Shown here: positions 34,784 through 44,206 of the stretch, piece after piece | Numbering within the stretch: position 1 is the first letter of the stretch | Layout of the letters: each line of letters begins with the position of its first letter | DNA from: Streptomyces fuscichromogenes | Lineage (GTDB): Bacteria; Actinomycetota; Actinomycetes; Streptomycetales; Streptomycetaceae | DNA: 64,000 nt | NCBI RefSeq assembly: GCF_014645815.1 | Contig: NZ_BMML01000012.1 | Span: forward strand, 151,268 to 215,267 | Direction of reading: 5' to 3' | Position numbers and translations under genes: made by a program | The notes under the pieces: model-generated | What the model saw: only the letters and a program-made list of their open reading frames with translations | Databases searched by the model: none | What the model was told of the DNA's origin: nothing

Positions 34784-36139
34784 TCAGCCGGCGGCGGCCG
34801 TACCGCCGCGCGGCTCCGTCGCGGTCGCGGGGATCCCGCCGGAGCGGTAGCCGAGACAGCGCAGGCTCTCCCGGTAGGCCTCCAGGCTGCCCGGGACATC
34901 ACCGGCGTCCTGCTGGATCTCCGCCAGTTCCGCCCAGGCGAACCCGGCCTGACGGGTGGCCTCGGAGGCCTCCAGAGTGAGCGCGGCCCGCTCGCAGGCC
35001 TCCCTGGCCTGCTCCGGCCGGCCCTGCCGCAACTCGGCCCTGGCCAGCACCAGCAGCGTCCGCGCGGTCTGCAGCCGGTGACCCGTTCCCAGCAGGGCGA
35101 GGGCGGAGCGGGCCCGGTCCGCGGCGCCGGCGCTGTCGTCCAGGGCGAGATCGGCACGGGCCAGCGCGGTCTGGCAGTAGGCCTGGTCGACGGTGCTGCC
35201 GTGCCGGCTCAACTCCCGCTCGGCAAGCGTCAGCTGTTCCCGCGCCGCGACGGCGTCCGGGGTCTCCGCGTCCAGCAGCACGACCGCATAGGCGTTGCGC
35301 AGCCGGGCCATGGCGCGCTGGTCCTCGCCCTCCGCGTACAGGGCGAGCGCCCGGCGGACGAAGGCCAGAGCGTCGGTCGCGCGGCCGGCCCGGTGCGCGA
35401 CCAGGCTGGCGTTCCAGTAGGCGGCGCCGCGGGCCCGGTCGTCGGTCAGCCGCTCGGCCTGCTCGATCGCGCGCGACGCGAGGTATCCGGCGCGGTGCAG
35501 GTCACCACGCTCGGTGTAGAGGCCCACCAGGGTCGAGGTCAGTTCGACGGCGGTGACGGACGCCGCGATGCCGAGCCGCTGCAGGTCGGCCAGTTTCGAC
35601 TCGGCCAGTTCCACGGCGTGCGCGAGGTCGCCCAGCTCGCGGTAGCAGCGGCACAGGGCGATGACGACGGCCAGGTCGGAGACCGATCCGGGTCCGTCGG
35701 TGTCGCCGTCGCGCAGCCGCTCGTACTCGACGAGGGCCTCCTCCAGGCGGCCCAGCGCCTCCAGCGAGCGCGCGACACCGAAGCCCGCGGCGGAGCGGAC
35801 CTCGGCGGGCCCCTCCTCGCCGGACCGCTCCCGGACCGCGACGAAGGCGTCCAGCGCCACCTGCGGCGCGCCGTCGGCCAGCGACATCTCCGCGTACGAC
35901 AGCTCCATCTCCAGGCTGCCGGAGGGATCGGGAGCCAGGCACTCCAGCAGATATGCGGGCTCGCACTCCAGGCGCACGGCGATACGGCGCAGCACATCCT
36001 CGGAGGGGGTGCGCTTTCCGCTCTCCAGGAGCGAGATATAGCTGTGCGACAGATCGTCGCCCGCGAGATCGCTCTGCGACATTTTCTTGAGTCGGCGCTG
36101 CTTTCGAATACGCGAACCCAGTTCCACCATGTCGGACAC
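34784..36139 (-). CDS. XRE-family regulator with TPR domain
   Basis: The protein is about 451 aa. Residues 8-65 form an XRE helix-turn-helix (LGSRIRKQRRLKKMSQSDLA, SHSYISLLESGKRTPSEDVLRRIA). The rest is a helical TPR solenoid of about 350 residues (ARSLEALGRLEEALVEYERL, repeated A-x-L-x-x-x-L patterns). This architecture is shared with RRNPP peptide receptors and many Streptomyces cluster regulators. The GTG at 36139 has GGGAAGG 9 nt upstream; an in-frame ATG at 36157 has no Shine-Dalgarno. GTCAC sites at its own promoter and at two operons suggest it controls the locus. A small secreted-peptide gene precedes it. Confidence 0.85.
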   Translation of the reverse strand: MSDMVELGSRIRKQRRLKKMSQSDLAGDDLSHSYISLLESGKRTPSEDVLRRIAVRLECEPAYLLECLAPDPSGSLEMELSYAEMSLADGAPQVALDAFVAVRERSGEEGPAEVRSAAGFGVARSLEALGRLEEALVEYERLRDGDTDGPGSVSDLAVVIALCRCYRELGDLAHAVELAESKLADLQRLGIAASVTAVELTSTLVGLYTERGDLHRAGYLASRAIEQAERLTDDRARGAAYWNASLVAHRAGRATDALAFVRRALALYAEGEDQRAMARLRNAYAVVLLDAETPDAVAAREQLTLAERELSRHGSTVDQAYCQTALARADLALDDSAGAADRARSALALLGTGHRLQTARTLLVLARAELRQGRPEQAREACERAALTLEASEATRQAGFAWAELAEIQQDAGDVPGSLEAYRESLRCLGYRSGGIPATATEPRGGTAAAG

Positions 36140-36147
36140 AGAGGTCA

Positions 36148-36206
36148 ACCTTCCCATATGTCACTGGGAAGGTAACCAGACTGTCCAACGCCTAGTCAAG
36201 TGACAT
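36148..36206 (-). promoter_or_regulatory. Promoter and inverted repeat of the XRE-TPR gene
   Basis: On the minus strand TTGACT (36194-36199) and TACCTT (36169-36174) are 19 bp apart. A 9-bp inverted repeat (ACCTTCCCA at 36148-36156, TGGGAAGGT at 36165-36173) spans the start region, and GTCAC motifs occur at 36161 and 36200. These suit autoregulation. Confidence 0.5.
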
Positions 36207-36379
36207 CAGCAGCAGGGCGGGAAGTCCGCGCTGGGCGCCGCCGCCACGGCATCCGGCGTCCGCGCCGGGTGGCCGGTCTCCCCGGTGCCGGGCTGCAGGG
36301 TCAGCAGTGCCAGCAGGGCGACGGCGGCGAGCGAGAAGCGGGACACGGACCGGGCCGAACGGAACCGGGACATGATCAT
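36206..36379 (-). CDS. Small secreted peptide upstream of the XRE-TPR regulator
   Basis: The 57-aa product has a basic N-terminus, a hydrophobic stretch (FSLAAVALLALLTL) and a polar tail ending SADFPPCC. AGGAGG lies 6 nt before the chosen ATG at 36379; an upstream in-frame ATG at 36400 lacks one. It is a candidate Sec-exported signalling peptide or small exported protein. It is encoded immediately upstream of the TPR regulator on the same strand, as in Rgg/SHP and PlcR/PapR pairs. The double-Cys C-terminus is unusual. Function is inferred only from position. Confidence 0.55.
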   Translation of the reverse strand: MIMSRFRSARSVSRFSLAAVALLALLTLQPGTGETGHPARTPDAVAAAPSADFPPCC

Positions 36380-36505
36380 GGAGAGCCTCCTGGCGTTCAT
36401 CCGCTGTGGTTACGGACCGATCGTGCGGTGCCCCGGTCTACGCGGGATCTACGTCCGCTGTACGGCCGGAAGGCATGGTGTTCACCGCCGTAGAGACAGA
36501 GTTGA

Positions 36506-38302
36506 ATGCACGCCGTCACGATCGCCGTCATGGATCTCGTCACGGCGCGCCGGTTCCAGGCGGCGTACGCGGGGCTGGGCGGCCGGGGCTCGCTCACCGA
36601 AGTACTGTTCCGGCTCGCGGCCCTGACCGCGCTGCACGGACCCGACGCCCCAAGGGAGTTGCTGACCGCGCTGGCGGCCGAACCCGCGGCCGCCGTCGGC
36701 ACCGCCCGCTCCTTCCTGGCCACCGGCCGACCGGCCGCCCAGGGCACCGGCGGCCTGGTGCGCGAGCTGCTCGCCCACCGTCCGGCGGCGCCGCCGTACG
36801 ACATCGTCCACCCGCCCCGGCTGCCACCCGCCCTGGAATCACTGCGGGACCTGATCGTCCTCGCCCGCGCCCGGCTGCCCGGCGGCGGCCCGGCCGGCCC
36901 GGGGCCCGTCGTCGGCGCGGGCCGCCCGGTCGAGCAGCCGGTCGGCGGCTCGACGATCCTGGTCAGCCCGCCGGACCGCGGCTACGCACTGGTCCTGGCC
37001 CGCGACCGGTACGGCCACGCCCCGGAGCTCGCCGCCCTGCTGCACCGCCTGCGACCGCGACTCACCCCGTCGGAGGCGGCCTGGGCGCTGTGGGCGTACA
37101 TCCATCACCAACGTCCCCCGCACCCGGTCGACTTCCTGCTGGTCACCCACGACGACACGGCGCTGAGCCTGCGATGGCGCTACCGCCCCTGGCCAGGACG
37201 CGCCGATCCGCTAGGGCTGTGCCGTGACCGGCTGCCCGCGGTGGCGCCGATCCACCCGGGCGGCGAGATCCTGCTCGGCGGCGACGACAACCTGGTCACC
37301 GTACGGGCGGCCGCCGCGACCATCACCGAGGTCACCGTCGAGCACCGGACCGGCCGGCCCGTGAGCGCACTCGTGTGCGCCACCCCCTCCCGGCACCACC
37401 CGCCCGCGCCACGACGGGCGGCGGCACGGGCCCTGACCCTCCTCGGCGGATACCGCGGACCGGACGTCACGAGCGTCGCCTGCGGCCAGGTACGCCTGGA
37501 CCGCGCGCTGGGCCCGGAGCAGGAGACCGGCGTCGCGATCGGCGCTGCCGTACTGCGCCGCCTGCTCACCGCACAGCGGACGGCACCCCTGCTCACGGCC
37601 CCGATGGACGACGACTCCGCACCGGTCCGGCTGCCACCCCGGGACTACCGGGCCTACCTGCGGCTACGGCTGCCCCGCTCGCCCCGGTCGCCGCTGCGCG
37701 TGGTCCCCCGGTCCAGCCCACTGCTGTACGCGATCGCGGCGGTCCTCTACCGGCGGCTGCTCGCCCTGGGCCTCGGGGAGCGGGTGCAGCGGCACGGCGG
37801 CAGCCTCTTCATCGACCTCGGCAACGGAGCCCTCCCGGAGCTGGTGGCGGACACCGCCGCCGCGGCCCGCGGCGGCGGACTGCTCCTGGAGGCGGCCCTG
37901 TTGACCTATCGCACCGCCCCCGCCCGCTTCGACGCCTACCTCCAGGACCGCTTCGGACTGCCCGTGGACCTCCACCGGACCATCGCCGACGCCCTGGACG
38001 AGAGCGGCGGGCACCTGACCGGGACGGGCCCGGCGGTCGGCCCGGCGGGGTCGTTCGCCGCACTCACCGACCTGGCGTCCCCGGACCCGGGCGTCCGCAC
38101 GCTCGTCGGTCAGGTGCTCGCGGACGCCGCCGACGGCGCGGTCCACCTCGACGTCCTCGACGCCTACTACACGGCCCAGCGGCAGCGGGTCCGGGAGCTG
38201 ACGACCCTGCTGCGGCTGCCCTTCCGGCTGCTCACCCTGCACTTCTCCACGGCTACCGGAGAGGTGACCTTCCACGACACGGGGGTCGGTTCGGTGCCGT
38301 AG
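36506..38302 (+). CDS. Uncharacterised 598-aa protein
   Basis: I do not recognise this protein. It is soluble, with no signal peptide or clear membrane segment. Visible segments include a helical N-terminal part (RFQAAYAGLGGRGSLTEVLFRLAAL), a strand-rich middle (STILVSPPDRGYALVLARDRYGHAPELAALL, GEILLGGDDNLVTVRA, EVTVEHRTGRPVSALVC) and a late region (YYTAQRQRVRELTTLLRLPFRLLTLHFSTATGEV). Codon use is typical, so the gene is real. It diverges from the small peptide at 36379 with a 126-bp gap, and a second small secreted peptide gene follows 126 bp downstream. A link to the regulator/peptide pair is possible but unproven. Confidence 0.65.
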   Translation: MHAVTIAVMDLVTARRFQAAYAGLGGRGSLTEVLFRLAALTALHGPDAPRELLTALAAEPAAAVGTARSFLATGRPAAQGTGGLVRELLAHRPAAPPYDIVHPPRLPPALESLRDLIVLARARLPGGGPAGPGPVVGAGRPVEQPVGGSTILVSPPDRGYALVLARDRYGHAPELAALLHRLRPRLTPSEAAWALWAYIHHQRPPHPVDFLLVTHDDTALSLRWRYRPWPGRADPLGLCRDRLPAVAPIHPGGEILLGGDDNLVTVRAAAATITEVTVEHRTGRPVSALVCATPSRHHPPAPRRAAARALTLLGGYRGPDVTSVACGQVRLDRALGPEQETGVAIGAAVLRRLLTAQRTAPLLTAPMDDDSAPVRLPPRDYRAYLRLRLPRSPRSPLRVVPRSSPLLYAIAAVLYRRLLALGLGERVQRHGGSLFIDLGNGALPELVADTAAAARGGGLLLEAALLTYRTAPARFDAYLQDRFGLPVDLHRTIADALDESGGHLTGTGPAVGPAGSFAALTDLASPDPGVRTLVGQVLADAADGAVHLDVLDAYYTAQRQRVRELTTLLRLPFRLLTLHFSTATGEVTFHDTGVGSVP

Positions 38303-38427
38303 ATCCGAAAGATCCGAAACGTATATCCGCCGTAGAGCGCGTCCTGCCACGGTGGTGATCAGCCCAAGGCCGCACCCAGGCACACCAGGGCGCCCCGACA
38401 CACCCGGGGACACGGAGAGGATTCGGC

Positions 38428-38658
38428 ATGCACACCAGAGACGCGTTGCTCGCGGACGTACGGCGACCGGTACGGCGCTCGGTCCGGGCGGTGGCCCTGG
38501 CCGGCGCGGCCGTCGCCCTGCTGCTGGGGGGCGCGTGGGAACTGTCGACCCCGGCCCACGCCACCGGCGACCCCGGGACGAGCCGGATCCAGTCCAACGC
38601 GACGCCCCGCTCGGACGACTGGAACAACACCGGATCGGTCCCGACACCGACGAGTTGA
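38428..38658 (+). CDS. Small membrane-anchored or secreted peptide, 76 aa
   Basis: Residues 1-20 are basic (RRPVRRSVR), a hydrophobic segment follows (AVALAGAAVALLLGGAWEL), and a polar C-terminus ends DDWNNTGSVPTPTS. It probably has a signal peptide or single membrane anchor with the tail outside. GGAGAGG lies 7 nt before the ATG. The function is unknown. It ends 27 bp before the convergent AfsR-like gene. Confidence 0.55.
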   Translation: MHTRDALLADVRRPVRRSVRAVALAGAAVALLLGGAWELSTPAHATGDPGTSRIQSNATPRSDDWNNTGSVPTPTS

Positions 38659-38684
38659 TCCCCGGCCCGGCCGCCGGACAGTCC

Positions 38685-41600
38685 CTATCGGACCCCCAAC
38701 CCGTCCAGCAGCCTGCGGGCGTCGGCCGCGTCGGGCAGGCCCAGCCCGGTGAACACGGTGACGGCCTCGGCGAGCCGCAGTGCGGCCTCCTCGGTGCGGC
38801 CGGCCTCGGCCAGGGCCCGGCCGAGCGCGACCAGGGCATGACCGTGGTCGCGCTCGGACCGGCCGTCCGAGCTCCGGGCGACCGCCCGCTCCGCGATCGC
38901 CACCGCCTCGACGGCCCTGCCCATGGCCCGCAGGGTGTCGGCGAGCCGGTAGTGGGCCTGTGCCTCCCGGCTGTGCAGTTCCATCGCCCGGCACACCCCC
39001 AGGCACTCCGTGTACTGGACCACCGCGTCCTCGTACCGGCCGAGTTCGTGCATGGCCTGGCCCAGCACGGACAGCGCGTACGCCACACCCTGATGGTCGG
39101 CCGTGGCACGCAGCGCCTCCAGGGCGGCCTCGCAGGCCACCACGGCCTCCTCGGCGCGCCCGCCGCGCAGCCGGGCCAGCGCCGCGTTCACCGTCGTCAC
39201 CAGTTCACCGGAGCGCTGGCCCAGCTCACGGGCGAGCGCGGCCGCCTCGTCCAGCCGCTCGACGGCCTCCTCGTAGCGGTGCTCGAACAGCGCGATCAGA
39301 CCGAGGTCGTTGAGCGTCTGGCAGAGGATCGCCGCGTCCCCCGTCTCCCGGCAGTGGCTCTCGGCCACCCGCAGATGCTCCCTGGCGTTGGCGAGCCTCG
39401 TGCTCTGCACGGCGATGTTGCCGCACAGGAAGCGGGCCCGGCCCACGGTGCGGCGGTCACCCTGCGCCTCGGCCGCCTCGGCCACCGCCACGGCGGCCTG
39501 CACGAGTTGCTCCCGCTGCACATACGGCCCGAAGGCCGTCAGGGCGATCAGCAGGTCGACGGCGGCCGGCAGCAGCGCGGCGGCGCCCTGCCCGGCCGCG
39601 GGTGCGGACCGCGCTTCCCGGGCGGCCGCGAGCACGGCGGAGAAGGCACCTTCCGACTCGGTGGCCGCCCAGATCCGGGCCGCGCGCACGTCCTCGAGCC
39701 GGGTACCGGCCGAGCGGGTGGCGCTGAGCGTGGCGGCGACCGCGTCGCCGGGGACGGCTCGCTGGAACGCTCCGGCCGCGGTGGCCAGGAGGAAGTCGAG
39801 CTGCCGGTCGAGCGCGAGCAGCCGTTCGGCCGGGGTGGTGTGCTGGTGTGCGAAGGCGCGGAGCAGGTCGTGGTAGCGGTAGCGGCCGGGGTGGGTGGTC
39901 TCCAGGAGAGAGGCGTCGACGAGGGATTCGAGGTGCTCCTCGGCGCTGCTTTCGCTGAGTTCCAGTACGGCGGCCGCGGCGGGGAGCCCGATTTCCGGGT
40001 CGCAGACCATGGCGATCTGCCGGAACGTCCTGGCGTGCGGCTCCGGCAGCTGCTGGTAGCCGATCTCGAAGACGGCGGCCACGGTGAGGTCGCCGGCGCG
40101 CAGTTCGGTGATCCGGCGGCGTTCGTCGGTCAGCCGTGCTGTCAGTGAGGCGGCGCTCCAGGTGGGGCGGGACGCGAGCCGGGCCGCCGCGATCCGTACG
40201 GCGAGGGGCAGCAGGCCGCAGCTGCGGACGAGTTCGCGTGCTGCCGCCGGGTCTTCGGCCGGCCGGGCGGGGCCGATGATGCGTTCCAGGAGTTCGAGTG
40301 CCTCGTCGGTGTCGAATCCGGGCAGGTCGACCCGGACGGAGGTGGGCAGTCCCCACAGCCGGGACCTGCTGGTGATGAGGACCGCGCAGGTGGCGGAGCC
40401 GGGCAGCAGCGGGGTGATCTGGGCCGGGTCGCGGACGTTGTCCAGGAGGATCAGGGTCCGGCGGCCGTTGAGCAGGGAGCGCAGCAGGGCGGCCCGGTTG
40501 TCGAGACTGTCCGGCACGAACTGGGCTGCCACACCGAGTGCGGTGATGAAGCCGGTGAGGACCACACCGGGGTCGGCCGGATCGTGCTGGGCGCCGCGCA
40601 TGTCGGCGTAGAGCTGACCGTCCGGGTAGCCGTCCCGCACCTGGTGGGCGGCCCGTACCGCCAGGGCGGTCTTGCCGGCCCCGCCCATCCCGGTGATCAC
40701 GGCGACCGGCGGCACCCCGTGCCGCCGCGCGATGCCCACCAGGCACGACTGATCCGCCCGGTCCGGGTCCAGCGTGTCCATGAGCCGGTCGAGGGCGGCG
40801 ATCCGTCCGGTGAAGTCCGCGATGTCGGGAGGAAGTTGGGCCGGGACCGGGTGGGCGCCGACCGGAGTGCCGCCGGTCTCCCGGGGCAGCACGGGCTGTC
40901 GGCGGTCTTCGAAAGGTGGGGTGGTAGCCGTCCCCGGAACCACCAGGGCCGGGGCCGGTGCGGGCGACAGGGGCAGCGTGGCCGTCGGGACGACCGAGGG
41001 CCGGGGCTGGCGCGTGACGGTGTCCGGAGGGCTCACGGCGGTCCGGGCGGGGGCGTGGGCGGGGGTGTTGGCGGTGGCCGATAAGCGGTCCAGGCCACCG
41101 CCGCCGCCCGTCCCGGTCCCCGTCCGGAGCGTGACTTCGGCGCGGTTCCCCCGGTCCGAGGGGTGGGCGGGATCGTCGGCGAGCAACTCCTGGTGGAGTT
41201 CGCGCAGTTCACGGCTGGGATCGACGCCGAGCTCGTCGGCGAGGTGACGGCGCAGCCGGTGGTAGACGGCCAGCGCGTCGGCCTGCCGGCTGGCGGCGTG
41301 CAGGGCCCGCATGTACAGCGCGTGGAAGCGCTCGCGCAGCGGATGGGCGCTGACCAGGGCGCCGAGTTCGGGCACCGCCAGCAGGTGCATGCCCTGCCGT
41401 ATCAGCACGTCGAAATGCTCCTCCAGCAACGTCAGCCGCAACTCGTCGAGCCGGTGCCGCTGTTGCTCCGCGTGCGGCCCCGGCACACCGGCCAGCGGCT
41501 CGCCCCGCCACAGCGCGAGGGCCTGTCCGATCCGCTCGCCCGCCACCGTCAGCCGCCCGGCGTTGCGGTGTTCGACCGCCTGGACGGCCAGTTGCTCCGC

Positions 41601-41921
41601 CGACACCGCGTCCACGGCTTCCGGCGGCAGCGCCATCCGGTAACCGTCTCCGACGGAGAGCAGGGTGCGCTGCTGCGACCGCGACTCCGTGAAGGTCTGC
41701 CGCAGCCGCCAGGCGTACGTACGGATGGTGGCCGCTGCCGAGTGGGGCGGTTCGTCGCCCCACACGGCGTCGACGAGTTCCTGCATCGAGGCGGACCGCC
41801 CTGAGCGCAGCAGCAGGACCGCGAGCATCGCCTGCTGCTGCGGCGAGCCGACCCTGACCGACTGCTCCGCCCGGACGGCCCGTATCTGCCCCAGGACGGC
41901 GAACCGAATGCGCTCGGACAT
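38685..41921 (-). CDS. AfsR-like SARP regulator with NB-ARC ATPase and TPR domains
   Basis: The 1078-aa protein has an OmpR-type winged helix (residues 5-95, AMLAVLLLRSGRSASMQELVDAVWG), a bacterial transcriptional activation domain (100-250), a Pro/Ala-rich linker, an NB-ARC ATPase with Walker A GMGGAGKTALAVRA and Walker B LILLDNVRD, and a TPR array to the end. Such proteins activate secondary-metabolite genes and respond to phosphorylation and nucleotide. The ATG at 41921 has GGGGG upstream; the frame is open to 42032. It could act on the central locus or elsewhere. No direct-repeat binding site was recognised. Confidence 0.93.
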   Translation of the reverse strand: MSERIRFAVLGQIRAVRAEQSVRVGSPQQQAMLAVLLLRSGRSASMQELVDAVWGDEPPHSAAATIRTYAWRLRQTFTESRSQQRTLLSVGDGYRMALPPEAVDAVSAEQLAVQAVEHRNAGRLTVAGERIGQALALWRGEPLAGVPGPHAEQQRHRLDELRLTLLEEHFDVLIRQGMHLLAVPELGALVSAHPLRERFHALYMRALHAASRQADALAVYHRLRRHLADELGVDPSRELRELHQELLADDPAHPSDRGNRAEVTLRTGTGTGGGGGLDRLSATANTPAHAPARTAVSPPDTVTRQPRPSVVPTATLPLSPAPAPALVVPGTATTPPFEDRRQPVLPRETGGTPVGAHPVPAQLPPDIADFTGRIAALDRLMDTLDPDRADQSCLVGIARRHGVPPVAVITGMGGAGKTALAVRAAHQVRDGYPDGQLYADMRGAQHDPADPGVVLTGFITALGVAAQFVPDSLDNRAALLRSLLNGRRTLILLDNVRDPAQITPLLPGSATCAVLITSRSRLWGLPTSVRVDLPGFDTDEALELLERIIGPARPAEDPAAARELVRSCGLLPLAVRIAAARLASRPTWSAASLTARLTDERRRITELRAGDLTVAAVFEIGYQQLPEPHARTFRQIAMVCDPEIGLPAAAAVLELSESSAEEHLESLVDASLLETTHPGRYRYHDLLRAFAHQHTTPAERLLALDRQLDFLLATAAGAFQRAVPGDAVAATLSATRSAGTRLEDVRAARIWAATESEGAFSAVLAAAREARSAPAAGQGAAALLPAAVDLLIALTAFGPYVQREQLVQAAVAVAEAAEAQGDRRTVGRARFLCGNIAVQSTRLANAREHLRVAESHCRETGDAAILCQTLNDLGLIALFEHRYEEAVERLDEAAALARELGQRSGELVTTVNAALARLRGGRAEEAVVACEAALEALRATADHQGVAYALSVLGQAMHELGRYEDAVVQYTECLGVCRAMELHSREAQAHYRLADTLRAMGRAVEAVAIAERAVARSSDGRSERDHGHALVALGRALAEAGRTEEAALRLAEAVTVFTGLGLPDAADARRLLDGLGVR

Positions 41922-42137
41922 GACGCCCCCACCCCCCGCACCCACACCGATTGAGCCACTGACCGTACCAACCCCCACAGTCCACCTGGCCAGACGCCCC
42001 ACCACGACCCGCTCAACTGTGACCTCCCACACACCGTTTCCGGAAGAGGGGGCCCGACCTGCCCCGGAGGCCTTCCTCGCGGACCGCCGCGCCCCCGGCC
42101 GGCGCGGGTGTGGACGTGGTCCCGGGTGTGCCGACTC

Positions 42138-43520
42138 TCAGGCGGTGGTGAGGGGTTTGACGATCGGCGCGGGCATGGACCGGCCCGGATGGAGCTGGCG
42201 GGTGACCTCTGTGAGGTCGGCGATGAACATGCCCGCGAGTTCGGCGGTGAATCCGGTGCGGACGACCAGGCGCAGGACGCAGACGTCCTGGCAGGGGGAG
42301 GGGAGCGGATAGGCGGGCAGGTGCCAGCCGCGTGCGCGCATGGCGTGGGAGACGTCGAAGACCGTGAAGCCGTGGGTGCCGTGAGCCAGCCGGAAGGCGA
42401 AGGCGGGCAGTTCGGATCCGTCGGTGACGAGTTCGTAGGGCGGGATGGCCCGGATGCGGGTGGCGAGGGCACGGGCCGTCGTACGGCTCTGGATCGCAAG
42501 GGTGCGCAGACCCTCGAAGCCGTACCGCAGGAAGCTGTAGTACTGCGCGACGACGTGGGCGCCCGGACGGGAGAAGTTGAGCGTGAAGCTGGGGGAGCGG
42601 CCGCCGAGGTAGTCGACCTCGAAGACCAGTTCGTCGGGGAGGGCCTCGGCGTCCCGCCACAGGGCCCAGCCCAGGCCGGGGAAGACGTGCCCGTACTTGT
42701 GGCCCGAGGTGTTGATGGAGGCGACGCGTTCCAGCTGGAAGTCCCACATCAGGTGAGGATCGAGGAAGGGGGCCACCATCGCGCCGGAGGCGCCGTCGAC
42801 GTGCACGGGGATGTCGGTGCCGGTGGCGGCCTGGTAGCCGTCCAGGGCCATGCAGATGTCGGCGACGGGGTCGTAGGAGCCGTCGAAGGTGGAGCCCAGG
42901 ACGGTGACGACGCCGATGGTGTTGTCGTCGCAGTAGGCGGTGAGGGTGTCCGGGGTGAGGTGGTAGCAGCCGGGCTCGGTGGGGACGTAACGCGGCTCGA
43001 CCTCGAAGTAGTTGGCGAACTTCTTCCAGCAGACCTGGACGTTGGCGCCCATCACCAGGTTGGGGCGGGCGGTGTCCTTGCCCTGCGCGCGCCGGCGCGC
43101 CTGCCAGCGGCGCTTGAGCGCGAGGCCGCCGAGCATGGCGGCCTCGCTGGAGCCGGTGGTGGAGCAGCCGCGGACCTGCTCCGGGCGCGGTGCGTGCCAC
43201 AGCCGGGCGAGCATCCGCACGCAGCGCTCCTCCATGGCGGTGATCTGCGGGTACTCGGCGCGGTCGGCGAGGTTCTTCTCCGCGGTGTCGGCCATCAGCT
43301 GCCGTGCCTGCGGTTCCATCCAGGTCGTCACGAAGGTGGCGAGGTTGAGCCGGGCGTTGCCGTCGAGCATCAGCTCGTCGCGCACCCGCCGCAGCACCAG
43401 ATCCGGCGACGAGGCCGACTCGGGCAGTTCGTCGAGCGGTACGAGGAGGTCGGTGGCGGCGGGCGGGGCGAGGGTGTCGAAGTCGGTCGCGAAGACGACG
43501 TCGGTATCCGGGATGGGCAT
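42138..43520 (-). CDS. gadB: Glutamate decarboxylase (PLP-dependent)
   Basis: The 460-aa protein has the type II glutamate decarboxylase pattern: GCSTTGSSEAAMLGGLALKRRWQ for PLP phosphate, VDGASGAMVAPF with the metal/cofactor Asp, and INTSGHKYGHVFPG with the PLP lysine K275. It converts glutamate to GABA and CO2, consuming a proton, in the cytoplasm. It starts at 43520. A 216-bp gap separates its 3' end from the AfsR-like gene start. No glutamate/GABA antiporter is present nearby, so an acid-resistance role is not evident here. Confidence 0.93.
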   Translation of the reverse strand: MPIPDTDVVFATDFDTLAPPAATDLLVPLDELPESASSPDLVLRRVRDELMLDGNARLNLATFVTTWMEPQARQLMADTAEKNLADRAEYPQITAMEERCVRMLARLWHAPRPEQVRGCSTTGSSEAAMLGGLALKRRWQARRRAQGKDTARPNLVMGANVQVCWKKFANYFEVEPRYVPTEPGCYHLTPDTLTAYCDDNTIGVVTVLGSTFDGSYDPVADICMALDGYQAATGTDIPVHVDGASGAMVAPFLDPHLMWDFQLERVASINTSGHKYGHVFPGLGWALWRDAEALPDELVFEVDYLGGRSPSFTLNFSRPGAHVVAQYYSFLRYGFEGLRTLAIQSRTTARALATRIRAIPPYELVTDGSELPAFAFRLAHGTHGFTVFDVSHAMRARGWHLPAYPLPSPCQDVCVLRLVVRTGFTAELAGMFIADLTEVTRQLHPGRSMPAPIVKPLTTA

Positions 43521-44206
43521 GTGTGCCTCGGTGCTTTCTGGTCCGTGTGGCCCCCGTGCGCTTTCGACGCTAGATCGCCGCGCGGTGCGACATGTGTGCC
43601 GATTGCACCGATTCAGCGATCGGTTTGCGTACCGATGAACTGAATTTTCCCTTGCGTATACGGGCGCGTGGGCGGCGGCGGGGATTTCCCGGCGACCGGC
43701 AGAGCCATCGTGCGCGACGGGTCGAGGCTGGAGTGACGCCCGCCGGCCTCGCCGACGTGCCACCCGCTGCCGCGCGGCATGCCGCCGATCCGGTCCTGGC
43801 GCGGCCGACGGTGCCGCCGGCCGGACAATCCCCACGTCGGCAAGAGCCACGACCGCGACCACCTGCGGCGCCGGTCCCGCCATCACGGCACCGGCGGCAG
43901 GGCGCAAGGCTTCACCGGCCTCGCCTGGCACCCTCGTCCGCCATGGAGGGCGGTCCGTCCGCGAGAAGGCCGGCGATCGACCGGCGCCGGCGGACTCCTC
44001 GCGGGCCCGGTCGATCGTCCGCGCCCGGATCGGCAGGGCCGTCGAGCGCCGTGCCGAGCGGATCCGTTACCGCCCCGATCCGGTGGACGCCCGCCCGGCT
44101 CCCTCCGGTCCGATCGCGGACGGCTGACGTGCGGTGGGTTGCCGGCAGGCTCCCGGTGAGGGTATTCGATGGCCGACCCACGGTTCCTGGCTGACAGGCT
44201 GTGGCC
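43521..44206. other. 686-bp intergenic region without a recognised gene
   Basis: Several short frames are open in this stretch but none has homology I recognise or a convincing ribosome binding site. Near 43610-43670 the composition becomes AT-richer (AACTGAATTTTCCC, TTGCGTATACG), consistent with the gadB promoter on the minus strand, and TCGGT-TTGCGT-ACCGA (about 43620) is an inverted repeat. I see no further structure. Confidence 0.4.

Noticed and set aside
43521..44206. Short open frames between gadB and the DinB-like remnant considered as hypothetical genes
   Set aside because: No ribosome binding site or homology could be seen; composition matches non-coding GC-rich sequence.
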